64,000 nt of DNA from Lingula anatina (Eukaryota > Brachiopoda > Lingulata > Lingulida > Lingulidae), in the NCBI RefSeq assembly GCF_001039355.2, contig NW_019774181.1, positions 265,000-328,999 on the forward strand, given 5' to 3'. Below the pieces are notes generated by a model. The model saw nothing but the letters and a program-made list of their open reading frames with translations, was not told the origin of the DNA and made no database searches. How positions within the stretch are numbered: position 1 is the stretch's first letter; each line of letters begins with the position of its first letter. Positions 49,201-60,892 of this stretch are shown here, in pieces. The position numbers and the translations under genes are program-made.

Positions 49201-49849
49201 TGCTGTTTGTTACACTAGCATATAGAGAGCTTATGACAACTTCAAAAATAGTTCTTTAGTTATCTTGAAAAAAAAAATGGTCCCTTTTCAAAGCAAGCAG
49301 TACACTTTTCTGTATCATACTAGTATGAGATATGTTAGAGTCACCCGAGTTTCTTTACTCAACATGGCCAATTAACTGGATTTATTTGATTGGCACATTG
49401 GAGCTTGTGAATGGGAGTAACCCCCCCTACAAACAAATGAGACTGGTGTGATACATAAAACTGTACCAATCGTTGTGAAATGGGCTCAAATTATGGTACA
49501 AAGCATTGCAAGGAACCAAACTTTATCATGATGATATCGGACATGATGTTGATAATGACATAGGACACTACTGTAACCACAGTAACAATATAAAAAATGG
49601 ATGTGAAAACTATATACAAACAGTATGCCAAGTCTGTAGTTTTTTTCCTATTCAGTTTATTTAATGCTGGTTATATATGCCATTCAGGTATATATATAAT
49701 GTTAACCTCTTCCTTAAACTGAATTAAGAATACAGGTTTGCCAATCTGTTTTATTAGATTCTTCAGTTATGTGGCTTATATCTTTAGCCAAAAATCTAGC
49801 CATATAATCATCAAAATAAATACAGCATTATTATTCATTAGTGCAATTC

Positions 49850-49866
49850 TTGGGGGGGGGGGGGGG

Positions 49867-49897
<31 letters not shown>
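49850..49897. repeat. Poly-G followed by (GA)n
   Basis: About 17 G then about 12 GA units. Confidence 0.9.
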
Positions 49898-49899
<2 letters not shown>

Positions 49900-51289
49900 A
49901 GGTAGGACCCAGCCAATCATGCTGACAATCTACCATCCATGCTGGCTTGAAAAAAAGTCAATTTAACATCTAATCACACTTTATCCATTATAAAAGTGGC
50001 TTTCAAGAAAATTACCATCATCACCCAGTCCATGTTCTGCCCTGCTGCTCTCTCACAATACAGACAACAGTGCAATCTCATGTTTGTTCATTCAGCCAAT
50101 GAGAACAAATTGGTCTTATATAAAAAAGTTTTCATTGTCATCCAGCAAAGAATTCTATATGCTGTGTGCTGTGTCATGCACTCGAAGATACAGTAATAGT
50201 TTCTTCAGGTAGAGACTACAATACAACACGTGCAGAATCATTCTCTGAAAAGGTGCCTGGCGTTTCCAAGTATCTCCATTTTTGGAATGAATGAATCTTC
50301 TACTTTTTGAAATCTATCAATTTTGGAAAGCCACAAAAATTACTTTCTGACAAAAAAACAACAAGCCTTTGCAAAACTTTCACATATCTATTCTTTATTA
50401 TTTTGGTATTAGTAACAAAACACTGTTGAGAGACATTCATCATTGATCAATTCATGTTGTTCGAATTTGCTGAGTTATTACCGTACGCTACAGTGACAGT
50501 ATGGAGTGTCTACTGAACTGATGACAGCAAAGTGGATCTGTACAGACTGAGAGATTAGTGCAACTGTTATCCTGACTACTGGCTTCATGGCATTTGCTGG
50601 TAAATGATTTCCATTTCCCGACTTCATGCCCAATTATGTTGTTTTTTCATTGACCATTATCTCTTTATGACAGACATTTGAATTCGCCTACTCATTGTCA
50701 GAATCTGTGATTGCAATGATGTAAGGGGATATTAACATGGCAAAGGGTCTTGGCGATGATGATGTAATCACATAGCCAATCTACCAAAAAAAAAAAAAAA
50801 AAATCCATAGTTAACGTTATTATGTCCTTTGCTAAACTGAATGTACAAAAAAAACTACATGTTGTGAGAATGCTTGTAATGAAGCTAATTACAAAACACT
50901 CTCACCAAAAAAGTCATGGGAAAAGGTCTTTTCAATACAGCAGAATTTGAGTTTGATTCACATGTTGGAGAAAAGACTTCACAAATTGTTTTCCTCATTG
51001 GCAACATTTTCAAAGGGGGCAATTCAAATACTGACTAATGACATTGTAAATAATTTGGTATAATTAGGTATTGCAAATAATTTGTTTCTGGTTACGATTT
51101 CATAATACATAACAGTCCCAACACATTCAAATAGAAATAATGAATATGACGGATTGCATCTTACCACATGCAATAAGCATATGCTCTATGATGTAAAGCA
51201 ATCAACCATGGTTAAGTTCCAATGTGCAATTGCACTGGTCATTAATGATTTGCGACATGTTTAGGTCAGCTTAAGGTCACATACGGTAA

Positions 51290-51570
51290 GAGGTATGTGT
51301 GACCAAGTTTGATCTATGTCTGATGTAAATGTAAATGTTTGAGGCATATGTGACCTTGTACAGGGTCATGTCAAGGTCAGATTTGGGTCATGTACAAGGA
51401 ATGTGTGACCTTGTATGGGGTCAAGTTAAGGTCATATTTGAGGCATGTGTGACCTTGTATGGGTCATGCCAAGGTCAGATTTGGGTCATGTACAAGGAAT
51501 GTGTGACCTTGTATGGGGTCAAGTCAAGGTCATTTTTGGGTCATTTTTGAGGCATGTGTGACCTTGTATG
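51290..51570. repeat. Minisatellite of GTGTGACCTTGTATGGG / CAAGGTCA units
   Basis: Repeating blocks of GTGTGACCTTGTA(T/C), GGGTCA(A/T)G and TCAAGGTCA or near variants, at about 50-base spacing. Several copies read TCAAGGTCA, the extended half-site bound by ERR/SF-1-type receptors. The repeat nature is directly visible; binding is not shown. Confidence 0.75.
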
Positions 51571-51918
51571 GGGTTATGACAGGGCCATAAAAGCCATGAG
51601 GCTATAAGGGGTGGTCTGAAACAAGACAAACAATTACAGTTTGCATATCATACATAATGTATATAATGTTTAAGACCCCCTCTCACCAAAATGTATAAAA
51701 TAAATGTAAAATTATTAAGTTTAAGTGCAACCGTGTGTATGTGCACAAAAGTACATACATGCAAGTATTCAAGTTTGTATGGATTAATCTATCTAAATTA
51801 CTAAACAATAATCAAACGGTGCCTCTGGAGGACTAGGTCTAGACTTAACAAGTCTGGGTTGGTCTCTGTGGCTGACTATGTTCCATAAAATATCAATAAG
51901 GCAGTTCTGCCTCCTCAC

Positions 51919-51977
51919 CTGCACAGGTGTATGTGGTGGGTAGACTTGGCTCCCCGGAGTGTCATCTTCCCTGTAAC
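51919..51977 (-). CDS. Large membrane protein, most upstream exon supported
   Basis: 59-bp exon, acceptor tctccttgcag|GTTACAGG, donor CTGTGCAG|GTGAGG, phase 1 in and 0 out. It encodes YREDDTPGSQVYPPHTPVQ, which joins YQVVRSQSEE in phase. It resembles the polar N-terminal region and has strong splice sites, but no homology supports it, and it is 13.5 kb from the next exon. The start codon is farther upstream (right) and was not found. Confidence 0.55.
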
Positions 51978-54530
51978 CTGCAAGGAGAAATATGTATAGC
52001 ATGTCATAACTCGTATATCGATAATGGACACGTAATTTTAGCTCACAGAATCAATATTTAGAAGTCACATAAGCCAGACATGGTGCAACTGTGGATCCCA
52101 CCTGTCACGTCTCGTAAAATAATTTTCAAGCAACAGTTGAAAAACTCTGAGCAGTTGGTCTGTGGAAACTGCAACAGTCTTTAAGAGCCGCCATTTTGAA
52201 TTGATAGTTAGTAATGAAATAACATGAAATATAATAACACAGATTTAGAAAATAGTACTAAAATGTAAAAAATGAGCATAAAATCCACAAAATTCATACA
52301 AGGCAACCATTATCTCCTTCAATATTGAGTGTTGGAAATTAAACTCAAACTGGATTGAAACTTCAACTTGTGTTGACTTTATGTTAGAAAAAAATACTGT
52401 TATCACCACTGTCTGACAAAACAGTGTCTGTACATAAAAAGAATATACAATTGAACTATTGTTGAATTACAGATACAATCATTCCTAACGAAAAATCTCA
52501 GGGGGAGCATAATCTCATCAACTTCTCTATAATAAGCACGGCTATTGGACTTGGTTACACGTACATTTACACACACACTTTTTTGTACCGTAATTTAGTA
52601 CTAAAGGACAGAAGAGAAATTCTGGTTGTAGGCCAAGATGCAACAACAAATATAGCAGTTTCCCATACTGGACCAAAAACGCACACAATGCCCACTTGGG
52701 TTAATTTGGCCTAACACCCAAGAAGCACTGGACTGAAGCACTAAGAGAATTCTATATGGAATACCGTTTTATTGACTTAAGCTTGGAAAAAAAAAAAAAC
52801 GCAATGAATTTTCCTAGAACTGTGAGTTGTCTAATCTTACATAACAACTGCTTAACGAAGTTTCAAACTAAAAAAGCAACCCATAATTACAAGTTGTAAG
52901 ACCGTTTTCTCTCCACTTGGCTTTAGGAAGTGAAAAGTAACGTGCTTTTATTCAATTTCCAGTGCTGTATAGGGACAGTCACACTAAATTTGTCCCAAGA
53001 ATTGTTTCTTAAAATGATTATAGATGTCTACTGTGCTTCAAGTGTGTGCACCTTGGGTAAACCATATCCTGTCACAGAGATATAAAATAAATTGTAACTT
53101 GAAAAAAAAAAAAAAAAAAAGGTAAAATTGCCAACTTTGCTTCTAGTCTTTAACCATCAAAACACTGAAACACTAGGAGCAAACAAAAGATAAAAAACAG
53201 GCCCCTAAAAATCATAAAAAGATAGATAGGAAAAAAAAATTGACAACCTGGACTCCATATTTAAGTGCAATGCCCTTACAAAGAAATAATAATACATAAG
53301 CAACTGGGAACATGTGCCCCTCTGCTTCTTAAGTTTAAAACCCCTATCACTTTACCCGAGTTAAGAGCCTATCACTTACTGTTACAACAAGAACACCATG
53401 TTATGGGAACACAAAAAGATAACAGGAACAAAAATACTGCAAAAGATTCACAAGACCTTTTCTTCTAAGTACTTTAGAGCTGGATGACCTCTCAAAGAGC
53501 ATTTCTTACAGGTTATCAAGGGGGGTCTTTGTAGATGTCCTACCATCAAAGCAACCTGACAGAGTCTCATCAGAGCATCAAAGGGTTGTTATCAAGTACC
53601 ACTATATAGGACTCTATGGTCGTGTTCACAACATGTAGATCTGCGAACTAACTAATCTAGGAATAAAGATGGCGACCCACTTGAAAGCATGCCGCATAAT
53701 CCCTGTCGGAAATCCATAAGGGGGTTATGCAGAAATGTTTAAAGTGGGTTGCCCAGTTGGTCCCCAGATCAAGTTGGTTCTGAAAAGGCCCTATAGTGCC
53801 ACCCGCAGTTCCACGCAGCTGGTGGTATCATATTATGAATGCAATACGAGAGGGTAAAATTAATCCTAATGGCCCTCCTTCCACAAAAGAACACCAGTCA
53901 AACATTGGTCTTTACATATCTTTACAACTGGAACATTTTTTTTGTCGGTTTAGCCCAGAATTAAAGGGATAAAACTTTTAATCCCTTGTAATGTTACCAC
54001 TGATCAGTAAGCCACTTTGAATCTTTTTTGTGAATGACTATTATACTGAAATGTTCCAACTTAATTTTTTTAAGTGTGTGTGTGTGTGTGAAACTGGGCT
54101 TCTATATTTTAACTGTGCACAGCTTTCATCCAAAATTAATGATAACTTAAAAGGCAATAGGGTATGACAGGGAAGAGGAGAATCATGTATAAACAATCGC
54201 AATAATTATATATAGCTCTGAATTTTTGTTACAGGAGTAATATCATATTAAAAAAGTCTAGATATGAATTTCAGATGTATTGCAATAGGCATTGCAAAGT
54301 TGTTAAGAGACCAATAGCTTAAGGCATATTTTGTAAGTACAAATTTAAACCTTTGCCCCAATGATGTACACTATAACCCTTCTTAGGTGAGCGGCAGAAG
54401 GCCAAAATTTCAGATTTAGTGTCCCCTTTATACACAGACCTGAATAATATATCATTTGAAAGCTCAGAGTCTGCTGGTCAAAGTTAGCCATGATGTGGAA
54501 ATGGCAATTGCCTGCGTAACCATGGAAACG
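51978..54530. other. Non-coding stretch, probable first-intron or 5' flank
   Basis: No gene recognised. Includes poly-A runs and a probable MITE at 53,600-53,811. Confidence 0.5.
53600..53811. mobile_element. Probable MITE, CACTATATAGG...CCTATAGTG
   Basis: Imperfect inverted ends: CACTATATAGGAC with GTAGATCTGCGAAC on the left, GTCCCCAGATC... with GGCCCTATAGTG on the right. About 210 bp. It shares ATGGCGACCCACT with the last bases of the window. Confidence 0.5.
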
Positions 54531-55086
54531 GACAATTTCCAAGATGGCCGCCTGTTTTTTTTTGCATTTTTTCTAAAAACACAAATCATTGATAAACATA
54601 CCTAAAACATTGTCTATCATCTATCCTTTACATGTTTTGTGATGAGGGAGGTTATGGGCTAAAAAAAACACCATACCAGAATTTCAAGATGGCCGCCGTT
54701 TTCAAGATGGCCGCCATTGTTTATGAAATATTGGTCAAATTTTCTCAATTTATTCCAAAACTTTACATATAAAATCAAAACCACAATGTTCATATAACCT
54801 TTATTGCCTGGATTACATAAAGTAGTTATTATTACATTACATTGTGGCATTTGGTTAAATTTGGGAGAGGTTTAAGCAGTCAATTTTCACAATTCAAAAT
54901 GGCTGCCATGAAATGCAAATTTCCATGATGTGGACTTTAGTTCAGCTAAATCATCACAAAATATCTTTAAATGCCAAACTCACACATATATTAGTGCTAG
55001 ATGCTTGATGCTACATGATGCTTCATACAACCTTTTCAAAATGGCCACCATTTTCAAGATGGCGTCCATTTTCCTGTTAAAATTCA

Positions 55087-55756
55087 TTAAAATAGCATTT
55101 TCCAAAGGCAAAATTTATACAATAAAAAAAAATCATATACAATATAAAAACAAAAAACCTCCAAAATTTAAAATAAGTTTTTGGCTTTGAATTGATGTTG
55201 TTTTATAAGATTTTAATTGTTTTTTTAATATGATAAATGCAAATTTAAATGTCATTTAAACGAAATGACATTATTTACACATTTTATGCTGGTGACTTCC
55301 TGTCAGTCAAATTCTCACATGAAAGTAAACAGCATGCAACAAATAATATCACTCTTCTAACATTGCTTTGAAGAATGCTGTGTATTTCCTAAATTTAAAA
55401 AAACTACCAGTTAACTTCAAANTTAAAATAGCATTTTCCAAAGGCAAAATTTATACAATAAAAAAAAATCATATACAATATAAAAACAAAAAACCTCCAA
55501 ATTTAAAATAAGTTTTTGGCTTTGAATTGATGTTGTTTTATAAGATTTTAATTGTTTTTTTAATATGATAAATGCAAATTTAAATGTCATTTAAACGAAA
55601 TGACATTATTTACACATTTTATGCTGGTGACTTCCTGTCAGTCAAATTCTCACATGAAAGTAAACAGCATGCAACAAATAATATCACTCTTCTAACATTG
55701 CTTTGAAGAATGCTGTGTATTTCCTAAATTAAAAAAAACTACCAGTTAACTTCAAA
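55087..55756. repeat. 335-bp direct duplication around a single N
   Basis: TTAAAATAGCATTTTCCAAA at 55,087 recurs at 55,423 directly after the N at 55,422. Both copies end ACCAGTTAACTTCAAA. This is another un-merged contig overlap. Confidence 0.9.
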
Positions 55757-56406
55757 ATGACAGCCAAATCCAATATGGCCGCCCATGTTAAATTATCATT
55801 CTTATTTTTTGTATTGCACCTTTGTGGATTATCAATGTTAAAATTACTATTTTAAATATTTTGATACTTTCTATTTAATAAAGAGATTTTATTATGGTAA
55901 TATTTAAGAGGAAATAAATATATGGTACCAAATATAGCAGAAAAATGACAGTGACACCTCTATCATATCTATATTGTTTTCACTTGTAGTTGTGTTTTTT
56001 TACCATAATCCACTTATGCAGGTCAGATTCCATGAAAAAAAGCTTTTGTCAGCAAGATATGAAATTGTTGGGGTTATGTGTTAATTTTTAATGTCAAATT
56101 TAAAAAAAAATAGAACACAAATACTAGCTTTGATTACTAAAGCAATAATTAGGCATAATTAGTAGTGGATACCCTGAAAAAGGGATACAGGAACCCTCCT
56201 ATGCATATTGTTTATCATTATCATTATAATGCCAAATCAACCACGTACATTTGATCTATTCTTTTCAGTATATCAAATGCTGACACAGCTTCTTGGATTG
56301 TTTTCCATACATTTAGAATGTTAATAACAATTTGGATTCACCAAAATGCTATGGCAGGTAACATGAGGTGACAACTTTATTAGGTTCTTAGATAAAGATG
56401 ATTTGA

Positions 56407-56712
56407 TTGCAAGGGATGCTGTATATCATGCATCCTGTCTTTCCTCTTACAGGGTATATAAGTACTAGTAAAACCAATCTGACTTATCACCCCTCAATGA
56501 AATCTGGTAATCTATATGATGTTGCAGTCTATCAACTGATAGCAGAAATAGATTATGACCTGATGGCAAACAATAAAGCTTTTACACTACTAGTATCTAG
56601 CCTTCTTGACAGGTAGAGATTTCTGCTCCTTTCTAGTGTGGCGTCCAACTATCGAGGTGAAAAGCTCAAAATGAGACTACAAAGCATTATGGTGATGCTG
56701 TTTCATCTTCTT
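56407..56712 (+). pseudogene. N-terminal fragment of transposon-encoded protein (uncertain)
   Basis: An open stretch with FPLTGYISTSKTNLTYHPSM and YDVAVYQLIAEIDYD (to 56,616), then another frame reading NYRGEKLKMRLQSIM up to the MITE. The second piece looks like the part preceding the region after the MITE. The relation of the first piece is a guess from position and strand. Confidence 0.35.
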
Positions 56713-56719
56713 GTATAAT

Positions 56720-57162
56720 CAGGGCCGTAGCCTCCGGGGGGGCAGGGGGGGCAGCTGCCCCCCTGGGATTTGAGGTGCAAAAAAAAATTAATAATAATCG
56801 CAAAGGTAAAAAAAAATTGCAAAGTTGGTATCAATTCTGTGAGAAAATGCTCTCATGGCCACTAGACAATCATTCAACAATCTGTTTACAAAGGTGTACT
56901 GTTTTTAGCCAACTCAGTTCATGTCCAATTGGCGTGTTGTGTTGAAAAAATGACTGTACTTATGCCAAAATGAACCCACAATTTCTGACTTCTGATTGAG
57001 CAATAAATAACAGTTAAAATGCACCAGAATGCAGTATTATACATACAGTTTTAAAAAATTTTCCACACCGTGGGAGGGGGACACCCCCTCCCCCCTCGGG
57101 GGCTTCGCCCCCTCGTGTCCGCTTACTGCCCCCCCTGGCATTTTGCTCAGGCTACAGCCCTG
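56720..57162. mobile_element. 443-bp MITE inserted in the transposon's coding region, with ATAAT target duplication
   Basis: Inverted ends CAGGGCCGTAGCCT / AGGCTACAGCCCTG. Flanked by ATAAT at 56,715-56,719 and 57,163-57,167. The interior is G/C-run rich near both ends and AT-rich in the middle. It interrupts a protein-like reading frame, so it is younger than the host element. Confidence 0.8.
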
Positions 57163-58680
57163 ATAATACGGACAAGGGAAGTCCACTAGCTGTTATGTGT
57201 TGTAGTAAAATTTCTTTAGGTAACGCTATCAAAGCTGCCCAAAGAATCATACAAGACCCGAGCTCATCAATCTCACTAGATCCATAAGATACAGTGACAG
57301 AAGATGCTGATCACTTGTCTTCCAATTAATCAATGTATACAAAGCAGTTTCTATCTTGAAAACACAGAAAAAAGGTCTTTCAGAAAACTACCCCTTACCA
57401 AGTGGCATTAGTCTCAGAAATTAAGCCTATTTGTCCCAGATTTGCTTTAAAGTTTGTTTTTTGGATTAACCAACTTAGATGCATTTAATGCAGCGAGCAG
57501 TGAGTTTCCATCATCTGATGGTGTATACAGAAGATGCGTGGCTGTTGCTGAATGCATATGTTCAGCTGTTGCAAAGTTCTTCCAGCTCTACAAGTAGGAC
57601 TTGCTGCACAATGATTTTGGGTCTTGTAGTTTGATAGATACCTTTCACAGCCATGGTTTTTGCATCTCCTATGATGATATTAGAAGGATTAATGACATAC
57701 ATTGCTGAGTTAGAAGTAGAAAGGCAGCAAGATGGTGTCTACATTCCACATGACATTGTGTCACGCTGTGATGGTGGTCATATTATCCATGAGGGTGACG
57801 ACAACATTGACATTAGTGCAGAAACTACGGATGGGAAAACACCTTCCATGCTATGGTGAGCCAGTAGTTTTTCAAAAGCAAGTTCTACACCTCCCTGTGA
57901 GTACGTAAAAGAATCCCATTAGAAGTTAAGAAGTCCAAGTCACTTGCTCTCTCTGATAAATCCAATTCACCAATGGAATGCACACCATTTTAGAAACCTA
58001 AGACACTTGCTGAGCCACCAAGAAGAGAGGTTTTAGAACAGCTCAATTATTACAAAGAGAATGTAATGCAAGTTAATGTTATTGCATGGGGTCTTTTGAG
58101 AATGTCCCATCGAAATCTCCTACCGGTAAACAATAAAGTTTAGCTTTGGCACCTGCAGGTCATTTATTTCTGGACAGGATTCAATCAGCTGTCTGTGAAG
58201 AAAACGACCTATACTGCAGTTGCATATATGCCACTTCTTGATGTTAAACCTAATGACATGTACATATTTTACACCACAATGTTGAAGTGTTGGGGTACGA
58301 GTGCTTCACTTGCACAGCAATTTGCTGTACAAACGGACGACCAACAGCTATATGCCATAGCCCAACAAATAAACTGGTCTTTTCCTGAAGAGTTTGGTTG
58401 CCATGTCATTTGTATGGGTGGTTCCCATACACTGTCATGCTTCATTGCTTCTATTGGGAAAATTTGGGCCGTTGCAGATTTGTTGGCCATTGGTGGCCAT
58501 TGTAGAGTCTGATGTTTATGCAGCATCCACTTCAGCGCAGAGGGTTGTGTGGAAAACAATTCAACATGGCAATAAGAGGGCTTACTTTGGCATTTAAAGC
58601 TTTGATATCTCTCAGATTGTCAGCTTTTTATTTTGGTACCAAAGAAAGAATAGCGAAGTTTCACAGTTGACGTGGTATGA
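57163..58680 (+). pseudogene. Broken transposase-like gene of an expanded, uncharacterised family
   Basis: Fragments in several frames, in one order: TDKGSPLAVMCCSKISLGNA near 57,170; HNDFGSCSLIDTFHSHGFCI at 57,598-57,708, ending in a stop; SRCDGGHIIHEGDDNIDISA to 57,859; IAWGLLRM...FWTGFNQL with an internal TAG near 58,140; VAYMPLLDVKPNDM and QTDDQQLYAIAQQINWSFPE with GGSHTLSCFIASIGKIW; then, after a frameshift, GKQFNMAIRGLTLAFKALIS. From memory this order (…IDTLHS.GHC.SYD..., ...DNFDIN.ET..., ...F.QALY.KA.EI.W..., ...MG.FH..C..LSIIGK...) is that of a large family of uncharacterised proteins in corals, molluscs and fish, probably mobile-element encoded. Multiple stops and shifts show it is dead. 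Confidence 0.6.
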
Positions 58681-58859
58681 GGTGTCAAATGTGTAGGAGT
58701 TTTACAAGTCTTGTGCTGTGGGTTTTATGGGTGACCAACATGTATCTGAGAGTATGTCTGAAGATCTGCTGCCAAATTTCTCAGATTTCCAGGCCTGGGG
58801 ATGAGGGGAATTTCCTACATTTCAGTTTTGGGACTGCCTCCTTCAAGCTCTTCTTTTAA

Positions 58860-59700
58860 ACTTTGTTAGAACAGGGTGCACTGGTTACCGGGAGATGCAG
58901 CTTGTGTCGGTAAGGGCAATGTTGCCCAAATTGTTTGCGACAAACTATGCCCAAAGGACCCAGTGTACCTACTAGATATGTCAGAATCCATATTCTCTGG
59001 GGACATGTATTGAAATTATGATTTTGATGAAAGAGCATGAGTGACAGGTCACTAATGTAGATACAAAGAACACGTTAAGGGTTTAGCATGTACGGGCGTA
59101 TATGTGTTCGTGGGTGTGTGTGAGTAGATAACGCATGCAGGCACAAGCATTTTAAGGTATATATGAGAGTATGGGTACTTAGAAATGTACTGAGATAAAA
59201 TTTTGAAGATAATTGAAGCGGCAAAGTAGTGTATTTATGTGCTCCTTTCTTTACTGAGAAGTCAGCTTGATAAATGTAGACCGCAGAAATGCATCATGGA
59301 TTTGCAGTGGGTTATATGGACTGATGCACTTCAAATAAAGATAGGTTCCTGTTTTAATATGACAGACATTTTGGTATTGTTAAATACATTAAATTTGATA
59401 GATAAAAAAAAACAATTTTTTTTAAAATTGTCTACATATTTCCAAACTATGGGATTTCTTTTTACTGTGACAATCGCGCACAAAGGTTCACAACAAGAAA
59501 CCCAGTATTAACTTTGACTTGACTTAACATGTGTTAGTACATATAAATATTGAAAAATCCAAAAATTGTTTATTATAAGTGAAAAGTTGCAGAAATAGCA
59601 CATATCCTACAATTATTTTTCTTTTACAACCATATATGTAGTAATGCTTTGCGAATAATTTCATCCTTTAGATGTGCGTAATACAATTTTGAGAAAAAAA
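58860..59700. other. 3' part of the transposon-like unit
   Basis: No further protein similarity recognised; ends at the inverted flank. Confidence 0.4.
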
Positions 59701-60188
59701 CTCAATTTGGCGGCCATCTTGAAAATGGTGGCCATCTTGAAATATGTATGAGAGCTTGGATACAAAAATTATTTATTTGATGATTTAGCTGAATCAAATC
59801 CCAAGTTACGGAAATTTGCATTTCATGGCAGTGAGTCATTTTGAATATTTAAGAAATGACTGCTAAAATATCACTGAAGTTAAACCAAATGCCATAATGT
59901 AATAAATTAATGACTGCTTTGTATAATTCATTCCATAATAGTCATATGGACATTATGGTTTTGATTTTATATGTAAAGATTTGGAATAAAATGAGCAAAT
60001 TCGAACACTTTTCACAAATGATGGTAGCCATCTTGAAAACGGTGGCCATCTTGAAAATGGTGGCCATTTTGAAGAAGTTGTATGAAGCATCATGTAAAAT
60101 CTAGCATCTAGCAAAAATATGTTTTGAGCTTGGTAATAAAAATAATTTTTTTGATTATTTAAGTGCACAAAAGCCTACCTCATGGAAA

Positions 60189-60189
60189 N
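60189..60189. other. Single-N contig junction
   Basis: A lone N right at the end of the right inverted flank (CATGGAAAN). Unlike the other three, no duplicated sequence on either side was seen inside the window. Confidence 0.85.
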
Positions 60190-60838
60190 ATCTCTATGCC
60201 CTATTTCATTAAGAATGCTTGAAATCTGAACACCTTTCAAGTCCGCATCCCCTTGACTTGTTTTTTATATGTTAACAGTTATAACAACTATCTCACGGCC
60301 AAGCCATTACTTCCTAAAATTCCACAAGAACCACGCGACTCACATTACAGTCTTTTCACCAGACGTTTTGAGGCTATAAAATTTCCAAACTACCGCTTCT
60401 GATCATCTTCTTTTATTCATTAAACCTACAGGTTGTGATTTCTTTAATTCGCGGGCGAGGGGTTGTGGTTTATGTTCATGACCCGATCCGTCACGTGTGA
60501 ATGCATGTTCTTTCAAGTGTCAGTCCAGAGACAACGTCCCCTCCCCATCGAAAAAAAAACTCAAAAACTTCTATTTTCTCTCACAAATAATTTGGATCTG
60601 TCTGAATTCTGCTTCAACCACAATTCCTTGTGAAATAGTATATGGCATAATTAAAGTTAGTGGTAGAATTTATTTTTTAACTTTTTGTCCCTTTGTGGAA
60701 AACTCAAACTTTCTTGTCTCATTCGATCTCTTCACCCATCTTCTTTCTAATCAGGTTTCAAATGTAGAATACAGTTTTGTTTGTTAAATCATTTGTAGAT
60801 GAGACGAGGCATAGGGAAGTTATTGGAAATAAGGAAGC

Positions 60839-60844
60839 CAAGAC

Positions 60845-60877
<33 letters not shown>

Positions 60878-60892
60878 CAGAGAGACAGAGAT
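60839..60892. repeat. GA/GACAGA-rich microsatellite
   Basis: AGACAGAGAGAG... followed by three ACAGAGAG units. Confidence 0.85.

Larger units (their letters stand above)
38448..51918. other. Very long intron (or 5' region) of the large gene
   Basis: About 13.5 kb with no strong exon. It contains MITEs (40,051; 42,684; 44,895), (GA)n at 42,054, (GT)n at 44,392, degenerate tandem units at 45,273-45,480, G-runs and an AAGGTCA minisatellite near 51,290-51,560. A weak 15-bp micro-exon candidate lies at 41,601-41,615. Confidence 0.55.
54540..60188. mobile_element. Decayed transposon-like unit with long inverted flanks
   Basis: Left flank (about 54,540-55,070) and right flank (about 59,700-60,188) are inverted relatives: CTTTACATATAAAATCAAAA (left) has its complement TTTTGATTTTATATGTAAAG near 59,960; GCATTTGGTT, TGCCATGAAATGCAAATTTC and GCTAAATCATCA also pair. 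Both flanks carry repeated CAAGATGGC(C/G)(A/G)CC blocks. A broken protein-coding region lies between. Contig junctions at 55,422 and 60,189 fall inside or at its edge, so the exact borders are uncertain. Confidence 0.6.

Noticed and set aside
51335-51550. Open frame with repeated YGVKSRS/VTLYG residues
   Set aside because: It is a translation of the TCAAGGTCA minisatellite; no splice sites or start context.
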